From Hymenoscyphus infarciens (lineage: Eukaryota > Ascomycota > Leotiomycetes > Helotiales > Helotiaceae): a stretch of 64,000 nt of DNA. Positions 36,811 through 47,913 of this stretch are shown here, piece by piece. The stretch is taken from contig LLCB01000084.1 in assembly GCA_001414345.1 (NCBI GenBank), positions 1 through 64,000 on the forward strand, written 5' to 3'. The first letter of the stretch is position 1, and each line of letters starts with the position of its first letter. Both the position numbers and the translations under genes were made by a program. The notes under the pieces are model-generated. The model was not told the origin of the DNA, searched no databases, and saw only the letters and a program-made list of their open reading frames with translations.

Positions 36811-39800
36811 TTTTTTGACTTGTATCTCCAGCTCTTCTTCAGCGCATGCGGACCCAGTTGAGACTTATCGTGATGTTATCGAAGCTCCAGCTTTCCCCTC
36901 CAAAGCCCGATATTGCTTCTATATTGTCGTCAGGGGGGGCTACGTCGATGTCAAGACGCCATCAAGAGCTTATCGCGGTAGCAATCTTGGCAGAATCGGG
37001 GTATCCTGGGGTGAGGCTGGTGTATAGACACTGGATTGGATGCTAAAGATCGAGGAGGGAGCTGATTGGGGGCGTATATCTGCATCTCTTTATTTGCCAA
37101 GTCAAGGCGTGATACCCCTCTGGAGTCCTCGCCCAAGGCATGAGTCTCCCGTGTTGAGCGGCTGCAGTGGAGCCATCACGAGATGAAGGGTTGGAACAGG
37201 ATCGTTGATCCGTTGGAAAGGGTATCACTGGTATCATTTCTGAACAGCCGACAAGTTGTATCGTGGTGCCCGAGACAGTTGCTTGTTGTTGATACTGGGG
37301 CTTTCACCGATGAAGGATGTCGCGGCCGAAATGGTTGTCGTCGCCAGCCAATGAGGGCTGATACTCGGCAGATTTTCTGGCTCATTATCCCGCACTTTAA
37401 ACTCGCTTATGCGTGTTGAACCCACTTTGATCACCCCCCTGAACAACCCCCCCGGAATAAATATATTATCCAACAGCACATTCTGTAATTTCGTTCGCCG
37501 ATTCAATGTACAGCTGTACGTATTGAGAAGACCTGCCAAATTCCCGTGATGTTTGGCGGGCCAAACTCATCCTTCCGTCTGACTCCCGATCCTATCCTGC
37601 TTGTCGGCTTCGTTTTGAGAAAATTACAAGAAAGCTTTCTGCACTCACAACTTGGCTGGTTTACGGCTTCATCTTGGCAGACTTTAACACCTTCTCGAAG
37701 TGTTCCATCGCCCTGTCGCAATACCGATTTAGGATTCGTGGTCATCTTCAGCCACCGAATCCTTCGAATCTGATCCGATTTATTGACGATCGCCACACGC
37801 AAGGCTGCCTAAGAATGACAATATATACATGTTTCGGGCATTTTCCCAAATGCTACTCTGTCTCGCCACAAAAGTGCAGTATGCACGCAATAACATAATT
37901 TACATTCGTCAGTTATTGTTATCATTGGGATATAAATTAAATGGTTTGTCAATCAATTCTATTGAGGGACTTACTCAGCCTTACATTGGAAGTGACGACA
38001 TAGCTCTCTAGTTGTAGATTAAATATTGATTAAAGCAATCAGACGATATCGACCTTCCATTTTCAGATAATATCTTTCACAAAATGTCACCACCGTCCGT
38101 GTTTCTTAGAAACAAAACGAAGAAGATGGTGTGCGAATTTTCTATTTAAAAATAGAAGGCGATGGGCCGAATACCTTCCTGAATTAGAATGGGTTGGTGG
38201 GGGAAATAAATGCCCTGACCACGATTGTTTAAACTAGGTTTTTGAGTCGGAAGCCTGTTTGCAGCATTCTAGTTACATCAGATCACATACCAAAGCACAA
38301 ATATCCCATCAGCGGGCCTCCGCGGGACGGAAACGGCCGGCGAGGAAACGTAATGAGAATGTCAAAAGGAAAAGGCAGTTTTACTCCTCATTTTTCCATG
38401 AAGTTTCAAGCACTTTGAGCCTCGACAGTTCACGAGTTTTTTTTAAGTTGCGTAACGACACAATGGTAGCGGCCAAGATCTACACAGCAGTTTTCATCTC
38501 TGTGTAGTGGGATTCGCACGTGTAGTTTATTAGAAGGGTTATTGCTAATATATCAAGCCTTCTTGGCCATTTACCATGAAGTTTGCCGTCATTTACAAAA
38601 GTCCCAGCTGTTTGGAGGCGATTCGGAATTCGGGCGGCTGGTAGAATTCCCATAAATGAGAAGCGGGGTTGTGTTCTACGGATAATTGTCAACAAACGCT
38701 GATCCGGAACAGCTCCGATAAACAAAGATGAATCCGGAGAATATCCACCTTGGGAAACTCATCAAAACGGTATGTGGTATCTCGCAACTGATGTGGTGCT
38801 TGGAACTTTAATCATTTTTTCCTTGTTTTGCAGCTGTGTGTGAAGGTGGGAGTGGGAATAGTGGCATTATAACCCACAAGACGAGAGTTTACAACGAATC
38901 ATAGCACAAATAATAGGGTTTTTATTTCCAAAGTGCAAGAACGACAAATACAATTCTGATACTCTCGATTTGGATAATTAACTTGGACTTTCGGATTGTG
39001 ATCTTTGTCATTGGGGGAATATTTCATCATTTATCCTTCAAGGTACCAGATACATGTGCCAATTCTTGGATATATGTCGCTATCATTGCGCCTGAAATAC
39101 TGAATGCATGGTCACCAAAAGTATCATCGACTTGCAGCAATGCTCGGAGAAAAGAAGGCACTTTTGCTGAACAGGCTAATTTGCCTACGAGGGAAACTTG
39201 GAACAGGATAGTGCACAATTTTTTTTTATCTCTATTTCCTTTTCTCTTTGCCTTTCCAATTTCTCCAAAAGTCAAGTCTTTCGTTGGGAAAAACCGGGAT
39301 GACGTACGTCTCAACTTCAAGAAATACTTCACTTGGCACATTGTGTTGATGCCCCTTTCTACCTAGGTAACCTATTGTTTAGATATCTTTCGCATGGTAC
39401 AAGAACGCCCATTAGGATGAAACTGACACAGAAAGATGGCATATCCGACCACGGCATGTCATCTTTTGATTGTGCAAGTATAAGCACAAAGCAAGCCTCT
39501 TGACGAAGTGTTCAAACTACAGTGGGTTTTTTTTCAATTCCGTCGCCATTCATCACCGAATATCAATATTCTAGTCATTTTTAAAGGGGGGAAATGGAGA
39601 GGCAAGTACAAGTTTCACCAGGAAAACGGTGTAACTACAGCCACATATATGAAAGAGCTGAAAGTCTCTAGATTTACCCAGATCCTATGATATGTGTAAG
39701 TCACTTTCCGTGTACAAATTGTGCATAAAAAGAAAATGATTGCCGAAGTCAATCAGTTTAGCTAGGGAATATGCTTAACTATTGTTAGTAAGAAATCTAA

Positions 39801-39811
39801 ACCACACAGCT
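36811..39811. other. Long intergenic stretch without a supported gene
   Basis: Base composition is ordinary and many frames of 60-127 codons occur on both strands, but none shows a family motif, a consistent exon chain or a convincing start. Several (37234-37539 minus, 38983-39366 plus) could be fragments of decayed genes. No RNA gene or array was found. Confidence 0.45.
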
Positions 39812-40048
39812 ACGGAGGACGCGGTCAAAAGTATGGGGAATACAGGGCAGTGCGCTGTAATGCCCTGCAACTGCCCTGAAGGCTTCTGATTCGTGATCTC
39901 CCTGTGAAAAAGGCCTCGCTACCCTGAAGCCACAGGGGTAAGCGAGCCTATACTAGTAGTAGAGAATATAGGAGCTAATTTACATGCGGCTTCAGGGCAT
40001 TAAATCGTAGTGCCATGTTTTCTCCATACTTCTGACCGCGTCCTCCGT
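39812..40048. mobile_element. Miniature inverted-repeat element (MITE), 237 bp
   Basis: The left end ACGGAGGACGCGGTCA, AAGTATGG is repeated reverse-complemented at the right end (TGACCGCGTCCTCCGT at 40033-40048, preceded by CCATACTTC). Similarity continues inward (ACAGGGCAG..TAATGCCCTG on the left against CAGGGCATTAAATCG on the right). The interior has GCCCTG motifs and no frame. No clear target duplication is seen, although the left flank has TA immediately outside CGGAGG. Non-autonomous DNA-transposon derivative; superfamily unknown. Confidence 0.75.
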
Positions 40049-40381
40049 CCTTCCTCGGATGAGAACATCGCTATGGTAGTAAGCACGGAGGAGCCGCCGA
40101 TGGTTTCTTCATCACCTGACAGTATACCCTCACGCTATTAGTTTCAAGACCTCGAACTACACTAATTCCTCCCTAAAGATTGGAAAACTATTGCTGGATT
40201 GTTCCACAGAAATATGGAGCTCCTCAGCTATCTGAAAAGAGTTTCCTTAAGTCTGGTGGGTTTTTGGAGACATCCTAGATCACGTGGCTTTCTCAACAGA
40301 GGAACTTTTGCATGAAATTCATGACTCCAAACTGTCAATAGTGGGTTCAGTCTCCAAAGTCAAGTAGTGTGTGCTCTATCC
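40049..40381. other. Intergenic between MITE and membrane-protein relic
   Basis: Nothing recognised. The frame leading into the relic at 40382 is open from about 40,325 but preceded by stops. Confidence 0.4.
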
Positions 40382-40699
40382 AGCTCTTCCGAAATTCCGA
40401 GTTCCTCGCCTGCCCCGACTCTCGCAGTTGTCACCTAAACGCCAAGGTCAACTACCCTCACACCAGCTTCAAAAGTTGGACTGGGAATTGGAATTACACT
40501 TGCCTTCGTCTTACTTCTCGCCGGCCTCTACTATGTCCGAGGAAGAATATCCTCTTTGGAAGCAACCTTGAAGTTTTCCCCGGCATTATTCGGGAGTCCC
40601 GATCCACTACCGCCGTCGAAACTCCCTCCTATTTCGTTTTCTCCGAAACCAGTGGTACGTGGGATGACACAGAATGGCGAGTGGTTATGGATGGCTTGA
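40382..40699 (+). pseudogene. Relic of a single-pass membrane protein
   Basis: One frame reads SSSEIPSSSPAPTLAVVT, a TAA codon, TPRSTTLTPASK, then a clear transmembrane helix (VGLGIGITLAFVLLLAGLYY) followed by a basic VRGR stop-transfer and a Pro-rich tail (PDPLPPSKLPPISFSPKPVV) ending at TGA 40697-40699. A Ser/Thr-rich ectodomain, one helix and a short cytosolic tail is the layout of fungal cell-surface stress-sensor-like or mucin-like proteins. The TAA could come from CAA. No N-terminal exon was found upstream, so I call it a relic. Confidence 0.5.
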
Positions 40700-41675
40700 A
40701 ATTAACCAGGAGACGATGAAAAGTGGCAAGAATCTGGAGCGAGATATCACGGTCGGATAAGCGAAGGAGTACAAGGGAGAGAGTTGAATCGGAAAGTTGG
40801 AAGGGAGCTAGCACCCTCAACCTGAACCATACCCATGATAAACTTAACAAACCCCTATCTAAACTTCTACACTTAAACCTATGTAAGTAAATAGAGTCTT
40901 TCCGCAGTTCAAAAGTCCCTACCCCATACCCTTTGTTAGGCTGAAAAATGTGAGTGTGATTCTTGGTTACATGAATTGGAGGGTGATTTTATGTTTTATT
41001 GGGGACCTTGGAAACATGTTGCATCTGACGTGAGGAAATAAAAATTAGGATCGCTCGAGAAGACATAGAAGAGCTTTATTTGGGTAAGAGTGATATTTTG
41101 AAGAGAGAAACAAAGTTAAACGTCCCACAATGGGAGAGGAAATTAGTTGGAATAAATCTATTTCAAGTTCAATTAGTCTAAGAGATAGAGAAGGCACAGG
41201 CTGTACTATACCATTCCTGGTAGGGGTAAATAATAGATAATTTTGGGCGTAAGCGAGAAAGCAAACATAGTTTCCCCGCCTATTAAGCCCCTTCATCCAC
41301 AAAATAAAACGAGGAAGGGAGACATAATGACTGATAGGTGAAGAAGTAAGGCTATCGTCGAGTAAGAGGGTATCCAGGCAAGGTAATGCGAGAGAGATCT
41401 AGAATAGCGATTAACTTCAATTTTGGGACTTGACTTTGAAAATTGGACTGATGAGAGGGGAAGAATTATAAAAATTACGTGTGATTTCGTAGAAGAAAGG
41501 ATCAGAAAGAAGGAGGATAAATCTTGGAATTCTTATAAAAACCATTGAGTGACTTCCAGTGGGGGGGGGGGGGGGGGGGAGCGTTTGGGTGAAATGATTA
41601 GCGATGGCGGAGAAAGCTAACCTCTCTTAAAGGTATAGACAAATTAATGTTGAAACTGCCAAAGAAGGTGGAGAA
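40700..41675. other. Intergenic with a 19-G homopolymer
   Basis: No supported gene. A run of 19 G residues occupies 41561-41579, about 100 bases past the stop codon of the minus-strand gene. Confidence 0.5.
41561..41579 (+). repeat. G homopolymer, 19 nt
   Basis: An uninterrupted G run; on this strand it can form a G-quadruplex. Length is also prone to sequencing error. Confidence 0.9.
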
Positions 41676-42191
41676 TTAAGAAAGAACGAAAGAGACTTTC
41701 ATCCTATCAAGGCCTGCTCCCTTACCATAAACTAGTTCCTTATCAAAATCTAGGTTCTCATCATCGTCCAAGTCATCAGTCTCGAGGTTATCCGCATCTT
41801 GGATATCAGCATCCAGGTCGTTATCATCTGGACCAGCCTCCGAGTCTATTCCTGGAACGGCCGGAGCATCAACTCTTACCTCCTTCCCGAGAGCAAGCAT
41901 CCCATCAATTGCCATGAGATATGCTTTTGCTTTCATACCATCCTCGCCCCATTCAGCCTTCAATTCCTCTCTATACCTAAGGAAATTGTAACGGCAAGTA
42001 CTGTCCTTGTAATGGCGAATTTTTGGAAAGCCTCGACGAGCTACTTCCGCATTCATCTCTAGTGCCAACCAGGACCAGCTTCTACCTCTCAACTTGAGCG
42101 GGATTAGTGACATTAGGAGGGCCTTTTCGAAAGTAGTCCATTCTCGACCCTGAGAGCCTTTTGGTGCATCCAGTCTGAAGTGTCTGTTCAT
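41676..42191 (-). CDS. Hypothetical Myb/SANT-like protein with acidic tail
   Basis: Starting at the ATG 42191-42189 the frame gives 171 residues. Residues about 15-80 look like a helical Myb/SANT-type domain (REWTTFEKALLMSLI, RGRSWSWLALEMN, KDSTCRYNFLRYREELK): conserved aromatics start each predicted helix. The C-terminal third is strongly acidic (DNDLDADIQDADNLETDDLD) and may serve as an activation or histone-contact region. The open frame extends 113 codons further upstream, but those residues look like leader sequence and MNRHF has a fair start context. DNA or chromatin binding is inferred; no precise family is claimed. Confidence 0.6.
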   Translation of the reverse strand: MNRHFRLDAPKGSQGREWTTFEKALLMSLIPLKLRGRSWSWLALEMNAEVARRGFPKIRHYKDSTCRYNFLRYREELKAEWGEDGMKAKAYLMAIDGMLALGKEVRVDAPAVPGIDSEAGPDDNDLDADIQDADNLETDDLDDDENLDFDKELVYGKGAGLDRMKVSFVLS

Positions 42192-43382
42192 GTTTATGGT
42201 TTTGTTTATGGTTTGAGATGTAGAAGTGCGAAATATAAAGTGAAACTCTACAGATGTATATACGCATGTATTATGACTTGTTTTGATGGAACAATAGAGA
42301 TAGGACCTTGTATCTTGATAATTTCTTTGTTTCGAATTTACCTTGTTTCCCGCTATAGAGAGAAAGTGGTTGTGGGAACAATGAGGGGGAATTAAAAACT
42401 GGACAAAGGATATTTTCTCGGTACGTAATGTAGGAAAAAGACTGATTTTACGAGAGGCGATAATATTGAGGAGAGTATTTTCTTTCCTTTCTCGCTTACA
42501 AGTAATCACAAACAATTCCAACCGAATCATGACAATCTAGCTTAGTTTCCACCTCAGGTTTTTCATAACACCCAAAAAACCGAACCTTAGAATTCACTCG
42601 CCCACCCAACAACCTTACATACCTACTTTTGAGACACCAAAAGACGGGTCAACAAATTTATACCACTGTCAATATCACGTTAGGGTTGCTCTTTGTAGTT
42701 TATCTACTGATAGCAGGGAACTTTTGAAAGTTCCTATTGGCGGATAACGTAGAGATAAAATTTGTGACTTGTAACAAAATGAGGGTGATTCTAAGTACAC
42801 TTGACCAAGATGCAATTCGGGATTGAAGGTTTAGACAATTGGCAAGAAGATTGCCTAGGGTGGGGGTTGTATTACTCTAGTTAAGAGATAGGTGAGCCAG
42901 AAGAGTGCAAGAGTGTTTAATAAAGAGTGCGAGGGTGAGCTAGAAGTCGAAATACGAGAATAGAATAGTAGACTAAAGTAGCTCAATTATCTAAGTAAAG
43001 TAGTCTAGTGAGAACATAATAGCTAGAGAAGAGATTAAAGTATAAGTATATATGAATTTACAAAGATTCTATTAGACTAAGTTTTATTTAACATAGTTAA
43101 TACTACTAGTATATACGGAAGTATAGAAAAAATTAAGAAGAGAGAAAACAAACAGAAATAAAATAGAGTTAAAAGGATAGCAGTTGAGAGTTAATTTAAG
43201 GAATGTAAAAAAGCGGGAGTTATAGCTTCTATGTTCTAGGTAACGGTACTAGTAGGCTGATTAGAGAAGATAGATATCTATAAAAGAAGGAAAGAAATCT
43301 CCATCTTTTTCAGTCCGTGTCTCCCATCCACTCGCTCATTACAAACCTGCGGGACCACCTCTTTAGAATCTAGATTGCCAAC
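42192..43382. other. Intergenic with an RIP-like patch at about 42.87-43.27 kb
   Basis: The patch is rich in TAGTAGAC, AAGTATAAGTATATATG and GAGTGCAAGAGTG phrases with depleted CA/CG steps and no frame. It looks like a degraded repeat insertion. Confidence 0.45.
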
Positions 43383-43508
43383 ATGCGAGTCGTCCGCGTT
43401 CCGGCTACGCGCCTTCGTACTCTCCTATCACCGGCTTTCGCCCTCATAACATACGCCCGAGCTTTTACGACAACCACACCCCACTTCCACACCCCACATA
43501 GCGATTAA
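43383..43508 (+). pseudogene. 5' fragment resembling a mitochondrial presequence
   Basis: A 41-codon frame starts MRVVRVPATRLRTLLSPA and continues with ARAFTTTTPHFHTP before TAA. Arg-rich, acidic-free, Ser/Thr-rich with an RAF.T-like processing site, it reads like a mitochondrial targeting peptide. No mature protein follows in any frame up to 43.8 kb, so it is probably the surviving first exon of a lost gene or a chance frame. Confidence 0.35.
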
Positions 43509-44552
43509 CTCATCTTTATAGTATTTGCAATATGAAAGGATGTTCGCCGGGGTGTAAAAACGAATTCACGGGGATGCCTAGATAGGTTATTACCTCGTTC
43601 ATCCCCTCAACCAGATCACTCCAGGACATTTTTTTCTCTAAACCAGGTAGAACCTATGTGGAAGTCGTGCATGAGAAGGGCTTTTTCCAAGTCTGTCCAG
43701 GGTGCGTATCTCCTTCGTGGTTTTCACGTTGCCACTGGCGAATCCATTATAAACCGTTCGCTACTTAAGGAGGTTTTTGATGCTGGACAATTAATGGTGC
43801 AAATCTAGAAACCTGTGATTCGGAGTAAGCATGAGAAGTAACTCTATTCTGTCGAACAGTGGTCCTCGAGTCCCTTTGTCGCATTGTTGTGAATAATGGA
43901 CTGTGAGTATATCCTAACCAACAAAGGGAATGCTATGTACTGTTCCTCTCCGTCATCTCTCACCTCCCGATAGTACGGCTGGTGGATCCATCGCCGACCG
44001 AGAACGAAAATCTCAGTCAAGATCTCAATAAGCACAGGGACGATCATATTGTTCCTTCCGGGACAGGGCAAACCTTGAATCCACAGACCAGAAGGGTATA
44101 CCCGAAAACGGATGGGTAAGAAAAGTATAACCTGCCAAGGTGGAATCTCGAAAGGTACTGGTAAAACAAACGAAAGCTGAGATAAAACTCTCGTATCTCA
44201 TATCAAAAACATAACCCCGGAGCACATACCGTGAACTTTCATATCCATCGAACATACAATCGCATACTAGTACCGAAAGAAATGAACTCTCCCCACATTA
44301 GCAGTACAAGCTCCCACCGCCATTCCAACACTGTAAGCAAAACTGCACAGAATCTACCTCCCATTTAATTGGCCGAGTTGGTCCTCAGAAAAAATACGAG
44401 CCCAATTTGGAAGGAGGCCAATGACATCAGTCAGCCGATATGCATGTACGATTCGCCCAATCCTCACCCCTCCCTCCCTCCTCACAAAAAAACAAAACAG
44501 GAGCCAAAGAAAGAAGACCAAGTGTCTCGAAGAAAAAAAGAAAGAAAAAAAA
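43509..44552. other. Intergenic, no supported gene
   Basis: Two minus frames (44071-43844 and 44255-44025) overlap and share no recognisable motif. The last 80 bases are a purine-rich leader of the acetyltransferase gene. Confidence 0.45.
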
Positions 44553-45461
44553 ATGACGAAAACATACCCTCAATTAACCCCAAAACCCTTCTCCCAAACG
44601 ATGCGCAACCAACCTCCTTCATTCCCGCCTTCTTCTAATACCTCCAACCCTTCACCCCCGAAGCACCTTCCCACCTCCTCCGATTCCTCCATTCCCTCCC
44701 CCTCATCCCGCCCAATCTCCTCAATCGAGATCCTAGCCGCCCAAAGATCCGACATCCCAGAATTGGTAGAGGTAGTACTCGAAGCCAGTCGCGCAAACGT
44801 CTTCCAATTCTTCCTCACGCCCACGCCCACCTTACTCGAGCAGACCCGGAAAGCAGCGATAGACGAGTTGAACGAAAAATTCGATCGAGAGGGGCTGATT
44901 ATTTTGAAAGCTTGTGATGGTTCGGGAGAGATCAAGGGGATGGGGTCATGGGAGATGAGGGGGTGGGGTTCGAAGGATAAGGAGGGTGAGAAGAGGGATG
45001 GGATTAGAGGGGAGGGAGACGTATTGTTCGCAGGTGGATTACTAAACACCCAAAACTCGACTCGTCCCAAAACCAAACCCCAAGCAACCGACAGAAGAGA
45101 AGAATTAAAAACACACATCCGCACCAACTTCGCGTCCTTCCTCGCCTCGTGGGCCGCCCCAACGAAACACCTCTATCTCTCCGCGCTCTTCACCCATCCC
45201 AAATTCCAGGGACGAGGAATCGGAAGCGCATTACTGGAATATGGACACGAAATAGCGGATCGCGAGGGAATACCTTGTTTCTTAATCGGTACTCCTGTTG
45301 GCCATCCATTTTATGCATATAAAGGCTGGAAAGAAACGGGTGAACCGTTTAGCGTTGATTTGAAGGACTGGGTTGAGGGTGGTGAGAGGGGGGGTTCGGG
45401 GTGGGGAGTTTATAAGTTTTGGTATATGGTTAGGATGCCTAGGACGGCTGTGAGGAAGTGA
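44553..45461 (+). CDS. GNAT-family N-acetyltransferase
   Basis: Single-exon frame of 302 residues from the ATG 44553-44555, which follows a long A/G-rich leader with A at -3; the frame is open 44 codons further up but that part is leader-like. Residues 1-55 are a Pro/Ser-rich, low-complexity N-terminus. The GNAT domain begins with SIEILAAQRSDIPELVEVVL (entry into motif C) and carries the acetyl-CoA-binding motif A as FQGRGIGSALLEYG after HLYLSALFTHPK, then the motif B region GIPCFLIGTPVGHPFYAYKG. Between them lies a Gly/Lys-rich insertion. Fungal members acetylate small amines or antibiotics; the substrate is unknown. The assignment to the fold is firm. Confidence 0.88.
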   Translation: MTKTYPQLTPKPFSQTMRNQPPSFPPSSNTSNPSPPKHLPTSSDSSIPSPSSRPISSIEILAAQRSDIPELVEVVLEASRANVFQFFLTPTPTLLEQTRKAAIDELNEKFDREGLIILKACDGSGEIKGMGSWEMRGWGSKDKEGEKRDGIRGEGDVLFAGGLLNTQNSTRPKTKPQATDRREELKTHIRTNFASFLASWAAPTKHLYLSALFTHPKFQGRGIGSALLEYGHEIADREGIPCFLIGTPVGHPFYAYKGWKETGEPFSVDLKDWVEGGERGGSGWGVYKFWYMVRMPRTAVRK

Positions 45462-46249
45462 AAGAAGATGGTGTGTCTTTTTTATGTGGTGATCTGAGTC
45501 GGACGGAATTTGATTTGGGGGAGGGTGAGGTATTTAGAGCTGAAAGTGCGTGGCACTATGTTATGAGAGGTTCGGAGCTGATTACAATTATGCTTGATCC
45601 TTTCCAATTGCACACGCTAAAGGGTGGAATCGAATTGAGGGGAATCGTGGGGTATTTCGAGCTGAACTGCGCCGTAGTAGAGGTGAGCCGAATTTGAATC
45701 TCCTTGGAGGTAGATGGGGGGACAGATTGGAGCAAGCATCTCGATGACTGTTGCCAGGGTATATGTACGGTAATCGCATAAATCCAAATGCAACCACAAA
45801 CTTTGTGAAACGTCTTTTGAATATTCAGATGGCACTCTTAAAGCTGCTCACGATGAACTTTGGTAAGCAATGTACCAAGCAGTAAGGCTGAAAGAAGCAA
45901 GGAGTTCATGATGTCAACACTATTGCACATGTGGCGGTTTTAAATCCGATGACGCTGTGGTGTGTTTCTCCGAAAAAATCTCGGGGTTTAACCTTGAAGA
46001 CCTTGAAAGAAAGCATCATCGGATTCTCGCTTTCGGATTTTACCCTGATTCCCCAGATAAGATGATAAAAGACGGGTTTGCATATGCATATAAAGAAGCA
46101 GATAGAAAGCTGAGAGGGGCAGATAAATAGCTGGCCATCCCACTCGAGACTTACTCAACAGCTATCAACGACTGTCAACTACTGCCACTTCGCACTCAAC
46201 ACTCAAACTTACCTGCCTAAGAAAATACTTGCAAGAAACAATTCGCAAA
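45462..46249. promoter_or_regulatory. Upstream region of the alcohol dehydrogenase gene
   Basis: A TATA-like TATGCATATAAAGAAG at about 46,083-46,098 lies 155 bases before the start, followed by a CA-rich leader (CAACTACTGCCACTTCGCAC) typical of well-expressed fungal genes. The first 300 bases are the 3' flank of the acetyltransferase gene. Confidence 0.5.
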
Positions 46250-47272
46250 ATGACTTCCCTCCCAAAAACCTACAAAGCAGCAGTCTTCGAGAAGAAAGAT
46301 GCACCTTTCACCCTCCAGGATAAGGAATTGAAGCTGCCTTCGCCAGGCGAGGTTCTTGTCAAAGTCATTGCGTGTGGAGTTTGCCGCTCGGATGAAGGTG
46401 TCCAGAATGCAAGTTTCGGAAATGGGTTTCCTATTGTACCGGGCCACGAAGTCATTGGGGACATCGCAGCCGTAGGCGATGGAGAGAAGCGATGGAAAAC
46501 GGGTGATCGAGTTGGAGGGCCTTGGCACGGAGGCCACGATGGCATCTGCAAGCAATGCAATCGCGGACAATTCCAAATGTGTCAAGAAGGGGCCGTCAAT
46601 GGAGTGACTAGAGATGGAGGTTACGCGGAATATGTTTTGTTGCGCACCGAAGCCGTCGTCAACGTTCCCAAAGATGTTGATCCAGTCGAGTACGCGCCCA
46701 TCTTGTGCGCTGGCATTACGGTCTTCAACTCAATCCGCAAGGCAAACATCACACCTGGTGATCTTGTTGCGGTCCAAGGACTCGGTGGATTGGGACATCT
46801 CGCTGTCCAGTACGCCAACAAGATGGGATACAAAGTCGTCGCTCTCAGTTCCGGCGACAAGAAGCAAGCTTTCGCAAAGGAACTCGGAGCGCATGAGTTC
46901 ATCGACGCCTCCAAAGACGACCCGAGCAAGAAGTTGATGGAAATGGGAGGGGCCAGTTTGATTGTTTGCACCGCTCCAAACCCCAAATCGATTGGACCTC
47001 TTACTGCTGGTCTCGAGCCTGGTGGGAAATTGTTGATTTTGTCGCCTGTTGGCCCAGTCGAGGTTAACTCGGTCGACTTGATCATGAAGGCCGCTTCGGT
47101 CGCTGGCTTTCCTAGCGGACACGCCTTGGACAGCGAGGAGGCAATCGCTTTCACCAAACTCCACGGCATCAAGTGTTTGGTTGAGAAGTTCCCTTTGAAG
47201 GATGTTCAGAAGGCGTATGACCATATGATGAGTGGTGATGTCCGATTCCGAAGTGTTTTGGTCATGCAATAA
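46250..47272 (+). CDS. Zinc-dependent alcohol dehydrogenase (MDR family)
   Basis: Intron-free, 340 residues from ATG 46250 (context AAAATG). Medium-chain dehydrogenase/reductase: catalytic zinc ligands Cys45 (GVCRSDE), His66 (PGHEV) and Cys153 (ILCAG); Rossmann motif GLGGLGHLAVQ near 180; C-terminal GHALDSEEAI. The structural zinc lobe reads HDGICKQCNRGQFQMC, so the usual first Cys (position 97) is Asp, with Cys100, 103 and 111 kept, as in the CAD-like fungal subgroup with NGVTRDGGYAEY. Such enzymes oxidise or reduce alcohols and aldehydes with NAD(P)H in the cytosol; the exact substrate is not predictable. Strong TATA and leader upstream suggest good expression. Confidence 0.93.
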   Translation: MTSLPKTYKAAVFEKKDAPFTLQDKELKLPSPGEVLVKVIACGVCRSDEGVQNASFGNGFPIVPGHEVIGDIAAVGDGEKRWKTGDRVGGPWHGGHDGICKQCNRGQFQMCQEGAVNGVTRDGGYAEYVLLRTEAVVNVPKDVDPVEYAPILCAGITVFNSIRKANITPGDLVAVQGLGGLGHLAVQYANKMGYKVVALSSGDKKQAFAKELGAHEFIDASKDDPSKKLMEMGGASLIVCTAPNPKSIGPLTAGLEPGGKLLILSPVGPVEVNSVDLIMKAASVAGFPSGHALDSEEAIAFTKLHGIKCLVEKFPLKDVQKAYDHMMSGDVRFRSVLVMQ

Positions 47273-47913
47273 ATTGTTGGTTGTTTGTTGGTGGTTTTGC
47301 GGATGGAAATAATCTCATGGGAAATGAAACCTGTTGAGGGTTGGAATGTTTTGATGAGGAATGAGCGGGTTTCGTTCTTATCATAATTCTATTTTTCGTG
47401 AATTAATATTCTTATCGACAGGCTCTTCGTCCCAATTAACAAAAATAAATAGATTTTACAAAGTGTTTGACGAGTTCTTGCTGGTTCTTAAGCCGGGTCC
47501 AAGAGAACCTTGGAGCCAAGTCACACCTGTCTCGCGGTGGACGGAAAAGCGGCAGTAAACAGCTCAAACCGCCAACTTTTTAGTATAATTTAATATTGCC
47601 CTAAGGAACAAGGAAACTTGAGTGCTTTAAAATACGTAGGTTTATATTTCAAATTGCTCTAGCTGTCTAGGGTAAGTATATTGAAGTACCCTAGAAAACT
47701 GGAACAACGACCTAAGTAGGGCAGGTACGAGCCTGATATTTACTGCCGCTTTTACTGTCCATCGCGAGGCTGTAAGGTTGGAGCTCAAGCTCAAGCTCAA
47801 GCTTAAGCTCTTTCGCGCCAGTTGTCCACTTCCAACTCAATCTCAACGTAGGAGCGCAATTGCTTCCTCTAACATGTTGCTGTCTAGTGAACGACTGCCT
47901 CTAATATAAAACG
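47273..47913. other. Intergenic between ADH and ZIP genes
   Basis: ADH 3' flank, then a short hexamer repeat (AGCTCA, about four copies, 47783-47806) about 110 bases before the ZIP start codon. No other gene. Confidence 0.5.

Noticed and set aside
46621..47269. Long minus-strand frames inside the alcohol dehydrogenase gene
   Set aside because: Antisense shadows of a GC-rich, codon-biased gene on the plus strand.
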